Shown here: piece by piece, positions 1 through 7,535 of the stretch | Position numbering within the stretch: position 1 is the stretch's first letter | Layout: each line of letters starts with the position of its first letter | Origin: Acidobacteriota bacterium | GTDB lineage: Bacteria; Acidobacteriota; UBA890; WLXD01 | Length of the DNA stretch: 64,000 bases | NCBI GenBank assembly: GCA_012103255.1 | Contig: WLXD01000002.1 | Location: 620,001-684,000, forward strand | Direction of reading: 5' to 3' | Made by a program: the position numbers and the translations under genes | Notes under the pieces: generated by a model | Database searches by the model: none | What the model saw: the letters and a program-made list of their open reading frames with translations, nothing else | Told to the model about the DNA's origin: nothing

Positions 1-62
1 CGCTGGGAGACGAGATTCATCGGCTGGTTGAAGTCTTGGCGGACCTGCATCCCAAGCGATGA
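1..62 (+). CDS. C-terminal tail of an unidentified protein (5' end outside window)
   Basis: An open frame enters the window and ends at the TGA at 60-62. Its last residues read LGDEIHRLVEVLADLHPKR. The stop overlaps the ATG of the downstream epimerase-like gene (ATGA), so the two genes are translationally coupled. In many genomes dipeptide epimerases sit directly after a DUF1611 (P-loop, DgcN-like) gene; that would fit here but rests on context only, because too few residues are visible to recognise the family. Confidence 0.45.
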   Translation, partial: LGDEIHRLVEVLADLHPKR

Positions 63-1129
63 GAATCGCCGATGCCGAGTTCTGGTCGCACGACTTCGAA
101 CTCGCCGAGCCCTACACAATCGCGTACCAGACGTACGATCGCGCCACCAACTACTTCGTCCAGCTGACCGACACGTCTGGCCTCTCGGGCTACGGCTGCG
201 CGAGCCCCGCGGAGGAAGTCACGGGCGAGTCCTTCAGCGACTGCGCGAGCGCTCTCGACGACGCTTGCCTCGTGCTCCCCGGAATCACATCGCTCGAGCA
301 ACTTCGGGGTGCCGACGACCTTGAGTCGCCCCCCGCGGCCACAGCCGCTATCGAGATGGCCTGGCTTGATCTCGCTGCTCGGCAACAGCGAATCCCCCTC
401 CACGCGTTCCTCGGCGCAGAGGCCAAACCGATGCCCACCTCGATCACGATCGGAATCTCCGGTCTGGCCGAGACCCGCGCACGCGGTGCCGACTTCGTGA
501 AGCGGGGATTTCGGGCACTCAAGGTCAAAGGAGGACGCGATGTCGAACTGGACGTGGCGCGCATGCTGGCGCTTCGAGAAGACCTCGGCGTTGCCATCGA
601 TCTGCGCTTCGACGCCAACGAAGGCTACGACCTGCCTGCGGCGATCCGGTTCCTCGACGCCACTCGCGTGGCCGCGTTGTCGGTGGTCGAACAACCGCTG
701 AGCCGCGATCGGGTTGCTGAAATGGCCGAACTACGGGCTCGAGCGTCTCGCGCCAAGGGTCCACGCCCAGCCCTGATCGCAGACGAGGCGGTGCTCGAGG
801 AGGACGACGCGCGGCCCCTCGTGGACGCAGCCGCGATCGACGGTGCCGTCATCAAGCTGATGAAGTGCGGCGGCATTCGGGCCGCCCAGCAGATCGACTC
901 ACTGGCGTCGGAACGCGGGCTCCGGTGCATGGTGAGCTGCATGGACGAGGCGGCGCTGGCCATCGCTGCGGCGTTGAGCTTCGCCCTGGCAGCGAAGTGC
1001 TGCGTGTGGATCGACCTCGACGGTCATCTGGATCTGCTGAACGATCCGACGACGGGCGCCCTCGCGCTCTCGGAGGGTTTCCTGAGCCCCGCTGATGGGC
1101 ACGGCCTCGGCGTCACCCCGAAGCGCTAA
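59..1129 (+). CDS. dipeptide epimerase-like enolase-superfamily enzyme (muconate-lactonizing subgroup)
   Basis: This 356-residue protein has the enolase-superfamily plan: an N-terminal capping domain followed by a TIM barrel. The K-x-K catalytic motif is seen as LKVKGG (about 160), and the metal ligands as FDANEGY (D), VEQPL (E) and IADEAV (D). The second catalytic lysine is in IKLMKCGG, and a C-terminal DLDG motif is typical of L-Ala-D/L-Glu epimerases. Members of this group invert one residue of dipeptides, often murein-derived; substrate specificity cannot be read from sequence. It starts at the ATG overlapping the previous stop. No signal peptide is visible, so a cytoplasmic location is expected. 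Confidence 0.82.
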   Translation: MRIADAEFWSHDFELAEPYTIAYQTYDRATNYFVQLTDTSGLSGYGCASPAEEVTGESFSDCASALDDACLVLPGITSLEQLRGADDLESPPAATAAIEMAWLDLAARQQRIPLHAFLGAEAKPMPTSITIGISGLAETRARGADFVKRGFRALKVKGGRDVELDVARMLALREDLGVAIDLRFDANEGYDLPAAIRFLDATRVAALSVVEQPLSRDRVAEMAELRARASRAKGPRPALIADEAVLEEDDARPLVDAAAIDGAVIKLMKCGGIRAAQQIDSLASERGLRCMVSCMDEAALAIAAALSFALAAKCCVWIDLDGHLDLLNDPTTGALALSEGFLSPADGHGLGVTPKR

Positions 1130-1241
1130 GACCACCCGACAGCGCCGACCAGAAGGAGCTTTCATTTTGTTCTTCTGACTTATGGTGCTCTTTAATACAC
1201 TTTGGTGCATCTGTTCTGATCTACGGAGTTTCTCTGTCCCA

Positions 1242-3419
1242 ATGAGTCTGAGTATCGACCGCCAGCGCCGCATCGTGACCCTCATTCGGTGGGTCATGTT
1301 CGTTGCTCTCGCATACCTGACGACTGCCGCCACAGCGTCGGTGGGCCAACTTGGTCTGCTCGCTGTCGTTGCGGCGTCGAACGTGGCGCTCGCGCGAATC
1401 TCAGACTCCCGATGGGAGCACCAGGCCCTTCTGCCGACGATCGCCGGACTTGATGCCGTTGTGCTCGTCGGTGCGATGTGGCTCGGCCAGGGTTTCGCTC
1501 GCGACTTCTTCTTTGCATATTTCGCGCTCCTCGCGGTCGTCGCGCTCGCCGGCCAGTTGCGCCGCGCAGTAGCCGGCACCGCGCTTGTCGTGGGCTGCTA
1601 CGGCGCGTTCATGGCGCTCGAACACGGCATGCATCTGCTCCAGTCTCCCGAACTCATTGGGCGACTGGGCTTTTTGTTCAGCGTTGGCGTCGGTTATGGC
1701 GGACTACTCGACGCCAGTCGCAGCCGCATGCGCGAGGCCGCGCTGCAGGGCCAACTGGTGGGCTGGGTCTCCAAGCTATCGGTGGCGTTCTCTGAAGACT
1801 TCGACGCCGTGGACGTCATCCGGCAGGTTCTCGTCGACACGCAGAACGCCTATCCGGGCAGCAGCCGCGCGTCGCTTGTGCAGATCGAAGGGCATGAGGT
1901 TCGTGTTATCGGCAGCAGCGACGATGACGACAACGGCACGTTCGAGCTCACACCGGAACGCTACCCGGAACTCGTCGCCGTGATCGACAAAGGCGAGCCG
2001 GTTGTCATCAACGATATTCGTACCGATCCCGTCACCGAGTCCGTGCGGGAGTTCGTCGACGATCTCCCATTTACCTCTCTTCTCCTCTGCCCGGTGCATC
2101 TGGCGGACGCCGAGTTCGGCCATGTGATCCTCCGGGTAGCCCGCAAGGGCACGAGCTTCTCCCCGAGCATCGTCACCACGACGCAGCACGTCGCCGAAGC
2201 AATCGGGATCATCTTTCGGCAGGCGAAGATGCGGGAAGCGATGGAACGCTCCGAGAAGATGGAGATGGTGTCGCAGATCACCAGCAGCGTCGCCCACAGC
2301 TTCAACGGCATCCTCTCGACCGTACTGGTCGCTTCGCAGGCATTGCGCAAGGGCGCACAAGCCCACGACGAGGGCTCGATCTGCGGCATACCGCCTTGCG
2401 GCGACGACGCGGCGAGCCGTTTCGACGCCATCGACCTTGCCACGAAGGAAGGGCTCACGATCGTCGAGCGCCTGGGCGCATGGACGCGATTGGGGACCGG
2501 CGATGGCGGCGAGCTCACGCGAACCGTTCTGTCGCCCCAGGCTCTCTTCGAAGAAGCGTGGCGCTATGCAAGCCCAGTCTGGGCCAAGCGCGTGCAGACG
2601 CGCCGTCTCGAGTTGGAATGGGAGAGCCCCGAGGGCGAGCTTCCGCCGGTTTCCGGCAACTCGGCGGAGCTTCGCGAAGTGCTCCTCAACCTGATCCTCA
2701 ACGCCATCGATGCCATGCCCAAGGGCGGCGTCATGACTCTCGGCGTTGCTGCTGAAGGCGACCACATCGTGTTCTCCGTGCGCGACACCGGGACCGGAAT
2801 CAGCGATGACATCGTCGAACAGATCTTCAATCCCCTGTTTTCAACGAAGGGCTCCGCTGGGACTGGCCTGGGGCTCTCGCTTGCCCGCTCGGCCGCTGAA
2901 CGACACGAGGGAATGATCGAAGTCGAGACCACCGAAGGGATCGGGTCGTGCTTCAAGCTCCGCCTACCGGCCGCCGCCGCCACAAACGTCGCGTCCGAGG
3001 AGCAGACCGAAGCAGCCGAGCCTGCGGTGCTGCCGTCTGATGGACGCGTGCTCCTGGTCGACCCCAGCGAACTCGTTCGCGACGTCATGGTCCGGTTCCT
3101 GCAGAGCAGCGGCTTCGACGTTGATGTAGTAACGGACCTGGATGAGGCGGAAGTCATGCTCGACGCGCGCTCGGCATACACCGGGGTGGTGGCGGATGCG
3201 GCGATCGACCTCGAGCGCGCACGACGCTTTCTTGGATTCGTCCGCCAAGCCCAGCCGCAACTCGAAGGGCGCACGATCCTCTACTCCTCCGGCGCCCTGT
3301 CGAACGAGTTCAAGGAACTCCACACCGAATTCGGCTTCGCCTACTTCGACCGCAGCGCCGGCCTGGACGGTCTTCGGGAAGCGACGGCCGCGCTGACGCA
3401 GCATCGACCCGCCGCCTAA
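1242..3419 (+). CDS. membrane-bound hybrid sensor histidine kinase (GAF, HisKA-like, HATPase, degenerate receiver)
   Basis: The 725-residue reading from the ATG at 1242 is preferred because GGAG precedes it; an upstream ATG at 1182 would add 20 poorly coded residues. The N-terminus has about five or six hydrophobic segments (residues 10-165), then a GAF-like sensor, an H-box VAHSFNGIL with His about 352, an N-box NLILNAIDAMP, and G-boxes DTGTGIS and GTGLGLSLA. The last 125 residues look like a receiver: LLVDP supplies an acidic residue and a candidate phospho-Asp lies near 652 in VVADAA. The usual Lys after beta5 is replaced (AYFDRS), so phosphotransfer may be altered. No partner response regulator is adjacent. 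Confidence 0.85.
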   Translation: MSLSIDRQRRIVTLIRWVMFVALAYLTTAATASVGQLGLLAVVAASNVALARISDSRWEHQALLPTIAGLDAVVLVGAMWLGQGFARDFFFAYFALLAVVALAGQLRRAVAGTALVVGCYGAFMALEHGMHLLQSPELIGRLGFLFSVGVGYGGLLDASRSRMREAALQGQLVGWVSKLSVAFSEDFDAVDVIRQVLVDTQNAYPGSSRASLVQIEGHEVRVIGSSDDDDNGTFELTPERYPELVAVIDKGEPVVINDIRTDPVTESVREFVDDLPFTSLLLCPVHLADAEFGHVILRVARKGTSFSPSIVTTTQHVAEAIGIIFRQAKMREAMERSEKMEMVSQITSSVAHSFNGILSTVLVASQALRKGAQAHDEGSICGIPPCGDDAASRFDAIDLATKEGLTIVERLGAWTRLGTGDGGELTRTVLSPQALFEEAWRYASPVWAKRVQTRRLELEWESPEGELPPVSGNSAELREVLLNLILNAIDAMPKGGVMTLGVAAEGDHIVFSVRDTGTGISDDIVEQIFNPLFSTKGSAGTGLGLSLARSAAERHEGMIEVETTEGIGSCFKLRLPAAAATNVASEEQTEAAEPAVLPSDGRVLLVDPSELVRDVMVRFLQSSGFDVDVVTDLDEAEVMLDARSAYTGVVADAAIDLERARRFLGFVRQAQPQLEGRTILYSSGALSNEFKELHTEFGFAYFDRSAGLDGLREATAALTQHRPAA

Positions 3420-3507
3420 CCTGTCGGCCCGCTGACGTCCGTTCGCCGAGGCCCGAGGCGCGATCGACTAAGCTGACTCCACCACCTGCCACTCGGAGGA
3501 GTCCACG

Positions 3508-4476
3508 ATGCCCCGCTCACGCCTCGCGCTCGCAGCCTGCGTTGCAATCATTCCCAGCACGGCTGCCGCGCAGGAACAGCCAGAAGGCTTCAACCAACTG
3601 CTTGCGCGCGGCACCATTGCCTCAGTGGATGCCCCGACGTATGTCGCGGCAGCGGACGCTGAGCTCCCTGATGACGCGTGGGTACTTGGCGCCGTGATCG
3701 AGGGGCAAGCCCTGGCCTACAGTGTCAATCTGCTCAACGCCCATGAGGTGGTCAACGACAAGATCGGCGATACGGCTTTCGCCGCCGTCTGGTGACCACT
3801 TGCCAATGCGGCTGTCGTGTACAGCCGGGACTACGACGGGTTGGAGCTCAACTTCGAGGCCTCCGGCGGCCTGGTGAATAGCTCGCTCGTGATGCAGGAC
3901 AAGGAGACGGATACGTACTGGTCGATCATGAAGGGCAGCGCGACCGCTGGTCAGCTCAGTGGCACGTCGCTCGTCGAGCTTCCCGTCAGCGAGAAGACGA
4001 GCTGGGCGGAGTGGCGCGCGAAGCATCCGACAACGAGAGTCCTTTCGGTGGATGGCGCCGAGTATCGCGACGATGGCTACGAGAGCTACTGGGCCTCGGA
4101 CGAAGGCTTCCGCGGACAGATGGCCGACGACGAGCGCCTCGACACGAAGGCGCCGATCTTCGCGTTCACTCACGGCAACAGCCGTTTCGCGGTGGCGCAC
4201 GCGGCAATCGAAGGCGGCCACGTAGTCGAACTCCCGGACGGCGCTCGGCTGTTTCTGCACCGACCCGCAGGGTCCGCGATGTTCCGATCCACCGTCGCGT
4301 TCGTCTCTCGCGCCGGCTTCATCGAGGATGGTGGCGCCTGGGTCGAACTCGAATCGGGCGCACGCTTCGCGGCCAACGAAGGCAAGTTTGCCGGTGACGT
4401 CGAGCAGCTCCAGGGCTTCGACACGTTCTGGTACAACTGGTCGCTGAACAATCCGGACACCGAGGTGTTGCGCTAA
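3508..4476 (+). CDS. DUF3179-family secreted protein read through an in-frame TGA: predicted selenoprotein
   Basis: The ORF starts at ATG 3508, seven bases after a strong GGAGGA site (3495-3500), and has a signal peptide ending near residue 21. Family landmarks run unbroken across codon 96 (TGA): LNAHEVVND before it, and PLANAAVVYSRDYDG, SSLVMQDKETDTYWS and TSWAEWRAKHPTTRVLS after it. DUF3179 proteins have a near-invariant Cys (motif like TYCPLC) exactly where the TGA stands, while the motif's second Cys is Ala here. Read with selenocysteine the protein is 322 residues, within the usual family length, and the mature part has no Cys. A SECIS-like hairpin follows the TGA. The alternative is a TGC/TGT to TGA nonsense mutation or base-call error. 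The molecular function of DUF3179 is unknown to me. Confidence 0.8.
3793..3795 (+). other. candidate selenocysteine codon (UGA)
   Basis: This TGA is in frame with both halves of the DUF3179 gene (codon 96 from the ATG at 3508). It sits after GDTAFAAVW and before PLANAAVVY, the position of the conserved family cysteine. A single base change would give TGC or TGT. Confidence 0.75.
3809..3827 (+). promoter_or_regulatory. candidate bacterial SECIS hairpin
   Basis: CGGCTGT (3809-3815) and ACAGCCG (3821-3827) form a perfect 7-bp stem closing a 5-base loop CGTGT. The stem begins 13 bases after the TGA, and the loop begins 20 bases after it. The bacterial SECIS model, as I remember it, requires an upper stem of at least 4 bp, a small apical loop with a G in its first two positions, and 16-37 bases between UGA and loop; all three are met. 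The loop also contains GU, the feature SelB recognises in E. coli fdhF. Confidence 0.68.
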
Positions 4477-4497
4477 GAGAAGGCGCCTTGCGAAAGT

Positions 4498-4516
4498 TTT
4501 TATCAAAACGATAAAA
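4498..4516. promoter_or_regulatory. palindromic operator candidate upstream of the PadR gene
   Basis: TTTTATC and GATAAAA form a perfect 7-bp inverted repeat around a 5-base spacer AAAAC. It is an AT-rich island in GC-rich DNA and ends 8 bases before the PadR start codon. PadR proteins usually bind such dyads in their own promoters, so autoregulation of the PadR/permease pair is likely (inference). Confidence 0.55.
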
Positions 4517-4524
4517 TCGTTCGC

Positions 4525-4827
4525 ATGGAAACCACTACGTTCGCGATTCTCGTGGCGCTCGCCGATGGCGGCCACACTGCAGCAGTCATCCACGACGCCC
4601 TGGAAGAGTCGTCCGGCGCCGCCACGCCCGTAGCGACGTTCTATCGCCGACTTCACGCTCTGGTCGATTCCGGTTGGATCGTCGCGCGAGAGGATCCATC
4701 TTCCGGGCGCGGCCGACCCGGCAAGCGTTTCGAACTTACCGACGACGGGATCGAAGCGATGCGCGCCGAAGCCCTGCGCCTGCAGAGGCTCACCCGGACA
4801 GCGCTCCGTTCCGAGGCCACCCGGTGA
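4525..4827 (+). CDS. PadR-family transcriptional regulator
   Basis: This 100-residue protein is the size of a minimal PadR winged helix. ILVALADGGHTAAVIHDAL and TFYRRLHALVDSGWIVAREDP correspond to the helix-turn-helix and recognition helix, and GRGRPGKRFELTDDGIEAM is the typical PadR wing. Its TGA overlaps the GTG start of the following permease (GTGA, 4824-4827), so the pair is translationally coupled. It probably represses its own operon through the dyad just upstream. The inducing signal is unknown. Confidence 0.85.
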   Translation: METTTFAILVALADGGHTAAVIHDALEESSGAATPVATFYRRLHALVDSGWIVAREDPSSGRGRPGKRFELTDDGIEAMRAEALRLQRLTRTALRSEATR

Positions 4828-7535
4828 ACCTCGCAAAACGCCCATTGCTGATGGTCCACCGCGCAATCACGCGGATGTATCCGACGCGGTTCCGTCGCCG
4901 CTTCGGCGCCGCGATGGACGACACGTTCGAGCAGCAGCTCGAGCGGGCCTCGGCACGCGGCCCAGTGGCCTGGACACGGTGCTGCTTCAACAACTTCCGT
5001 GCCGCCATCGTCGGGCTGTTCATCGAACGGCTGCCGTGGCTCCGACGCCGGCCGGCACAGCATTCGTCAGTCGGCCTCCCCCATGAGCGCGGTGACCTTT
5101 TCGTGACTACCTTTCTGCTCGATCTCCGCCACGGCTGCCGAAGCCTGCGCCTTGCTCCCGGATTCACCGCGGCGGCGGTGGTTACGCTGGCACTCGGGAT
5201 CGGCCTGACAACTTCGATCTTCAGCGTCGTTCAGGCCGTTCTCCTGCGACCCCTTCCGTACGGCGAACCGTCGCAGTTGGTCGCGATGAACAGCACTCTG
5301 CAAGATCAGCGGTGGTGGGCCGCGTCGCTCGCCGATGTTCTCGAGTGGCGAGAGCTAACGCAGAGCCTCGAATCGGTAGCGTTCGGCACGAGAACGTCGC
5401 TAGGCGTGGAGGGCAATGAGTTCCCCGAGCAGGTGGCCGGAGTGCGAGTTTCGGCCAACTGGTTCGATACTCTACGGGTTGAGCCTGCTCTCGGGCGTGA
5501 CTTCGCAGCGGGCGAAGACTCCCCCGACTCCGATCATGTCGCGGTGCTCACGGACTCCTACTGGCAAGCACGCTGGGCCGGCGACCCTGCCGTGGTTGGC
5601 ACGACACTCCGCATTGACGGCAATGAGACCACGGTAGTCGGGATCCTGCCCTCGTCGTATCGGGCCGACTTCTGGGGTAATCCTCAGATCTACGTAACCC
5701 GCCGCTTCACTATCGACGACGCAGCTGAGCGCGTACGGATCTACACGGCTGTCGGCCGCATGAGCGACGACCTTTCGACGTCGGCAGCGCAGGCCGACGC
5801 GGACCGGATCTCCGGCATCGTTGCGGAACGCTTTCCGGCCGCCATGGAAGGCTGGGGCGTGCAGCTCATACCCCTGCACGAAGCGGTCACCGGGCCCCAA
5901 CGCAACTTGTTGGTGATCCTGCTCGGCGCCGTGGGACTGGTGCTCCTTGTGGCGTGCGCCAACGTGTCCAACCTCCTGCTGGCACGCGGCACGCAACAAG
6001 CCCGCGAACTCGCGGTGCGAACCGCGCTTGGAGCAAGCCGGGGTCGCCTGATCCGGCAATTGCTCACAGAAACGGCGGTACTCGCCTTCGCCGGCGGTGG
6101 GCTTGGTCTTCTCTTGTCGAGTTGGGGGACGCGAGCTTTGCTGTCACAGGCGCCGGGAAACATCCCGCGCATCGACGAGGCGGGCGTCGACCCGGTAGTA
6201 CTGGGATTCACGCTCGGAATCTGCCTTCTCACGGGATTGCTCTTCGGCCTGTTGCCGGCCCTGCGTGCCTCGCACACCCAGGCGGCGTCGGTCATCCGGA
6301 CCGAAGACACACGCACGGCCACGGGTGCATCCACCGGCTTCGGTACGCGCGACGTCCTGGTTGCCGCCGAACTCGCGTTGGTTGTCGCACTACTGGTCGG
6401 AGCAGGCGTCGCGATCCGCGGCTTCCTGCAGCTCCAGGATGTCGACCTGGGGTTCACTCAGGCGGATCGACTCGTCGTCCCCATTACCGTCCCGACGGAG
6501 TTCCAGTATGACGAGATCGACGACATCGCTCGATTCTTCGAGCAGGTGCGCGAGCGACTCGCTGAATCTGGTCAAGTAGCCGGCGTCGGCGACGTGAGCA
6601 TGCCACCGCTCTATGGCGGCAATGGTCAAACCGGATTCCACATCATCGAAGGTCGTGACTACGAGCCTGGCTCGGAGCCCACCGGGGGCATCGAGATGGT
6701 GAGTCCCGGCTACTTCGAATTGATGGAGATGAGCCTGATAGACGGACGCACCTTCAACGATCTCGACACGGATGAGTCGCGCCCGATCGCGGTTGTGAAT
6801 GAGGCGATGGCCCGTCGCCACTGGGGCGGCGAGAGCCCGGTTGGCGCGCGAGTGCGCCTCGGCCCTGCCGAAGCCGGTCCCATCGTTTCACGCTGGGTGG
6901 AGGTCGTCGGGGTTGTGCAGGGGGTGCGGTATGGCCCCGAACGGGAAGTGAGGCCGCGACTCTACGTGCCCGACCCGCAGATGCCCGCACCAATGAACTT
7001 CCGGGCGATGATCGTGGCGCCTCGATCGGGCGGCGCCTATGAACTCACTCCGCTGATACGAGAAACCGTGGCGTCGGTTCGCACGGGGCAGGCCATCGGC
7101 ACCCCGCGGAGCTTCGAGGATCTTGCTGAGATCTCCGTCTCGACTCGACGTCTGCAGAGCACACTGCTCGGCCTGTTCGGCGCCATCGCGCTCACTCTGG
7201 GGGCAATCGGGGTGTACGGCGTTGTGGGCTATGCGGTGAGCCAGCGAACACGCGAAATGGGGATTCGGCTCGCGCTTGGCGCGACCAGGAACGACGTCCT
7301 TCGACTCGTGTTGCGGAATGCGATGATCCCGGTCGTACTTGGGCTTGGCGTGGGTACGGTGCTCGCGTTGGCCCTCGGAGGCCTTCTCGCAGCGAACCTC
7401 CCTGGGACGTCGGGAATCGACGCGCTGGTACTAGCCGTCGTACCGACGGTCCTGCTGGCTACGGCGTTCCTGGCAAGTTGGCTGCCCGCACGCAGGGCCA
7501 CCGCGGTGGACCCAGCTTCGTCGCTACGCGACTAG
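4824..7535 (+). CDS. orphan MacB/FtsX-type ABC permease (ADOP family), first copy
   Basis: Starting at the GTG that overlaps the PadR stop, the protein has 903 residues. A short N-terminal prefix (MYPTRFRRRFGAAMDDTFEQQ) precedes two MacB periplasmic-core plus FtsX permease units, the duplicated layout of acidobacterial orphan permeases. The first unit begins DLRHGCRSLRLAPGF and its FtsX part carries LACANVSNLLLARG; the last FtsX segment contains RTREMGIRLALGATRNDVLRLV. No ATP-binding subunit is nearby, hence orphan. The likely location is the inner membrane with large periplasmic domains. The substrate or mechanical role is unknown. The stop codon shares a CTAG with the converging second copy. 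Confidence 0.87.
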   Translation: MNLAKRPLLMVHRAITRMYPTRFRRRFGAAMDDTFEQQLERASARGPVAWTRCCFNNFRAAIVGLFIERLPWLRRRPAQHSSVGLPHERGDLFVTTFLLDLRHGCRSLRLAPGFTAAAVVTLALGIGLTTSIFSVVQAVLLRPLPYGEPSQLVAMNSTLQDQRWWAASLADVLEWRELTQSLESVAFGTRTSLGVEGNEFPEQVAGVRVSANWFDTLRVEPALGRDFAAGEDSPDSDHVAVLTDSYWQARWAGDPAVVGTTLRIDGNETTVVGILPSSYRADFWGNPQIYVTRRFTIDDAAERVRIYTAVGRMSDDLSTSAAQADADRISGIVAERFPAAMEGWGVQLIPLHEAVTGPQRNLLVILLGAVGLVLLVACANVSNLLLARGTQQARELAVRTALGASRGRLIRQLLTETAVLAFAGGGLGLLLSSWGTRALLSQAPGNIPRIDEAGVDPVVLGFTLGICLLTGLLFGLLPALRASHTQAASVIRTEDTRTATGASTGFGTRDVLVAAELALVVALLVGAGVAIRGFLQLQDVDLGFTQADRLVVPITVPTEFQYDEIDDIARFFEQVRERLAESGQVAGVGDVSMPPLYGGNGQTGFHIIEGRDYEPGSEPTGGIEMVSPGYFELMEMSLIDGRTFNDLDTDESRPIAVVNEAMARRHWGGESPVGARVRLGPAEAGPIVSRWVEVVGVVQGVRYGPEREVRPRLYVPDPQMPAPMNFRAMIVAPRSGGAYELTPLIRETVASVRTGQAIGTPRSFEDLAEISVSTRRLQSTLLGLFGAIALTLGAIGVYGVVGYAVSQRTREMGIRLALGATRNDVLRLVLRNAMIPVVLGLGVGTVLALALGGLLAANLPGTSGIDALVLAVVPTVLLATAFLASWLPARRATAVDPASSLRD

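Noticed and set aside
1182-1241. Upstream ATG at 1182 as the start of the histidine kinase.
   Set aside because: The added 20 residues look uncoded, and the ATG at 1242 has a GGAG at a usable distance.
3793-3795. Reading the DUF3179 gene as a pseudogene cut by a nonsense mutation.
   Set aside because: A mutation hitting exactly the conserved Cys codon, followed at the right distance by a SECIS-like stem, with the rest of the gene intact, is less likely than selenocysteine. It is not excluded.
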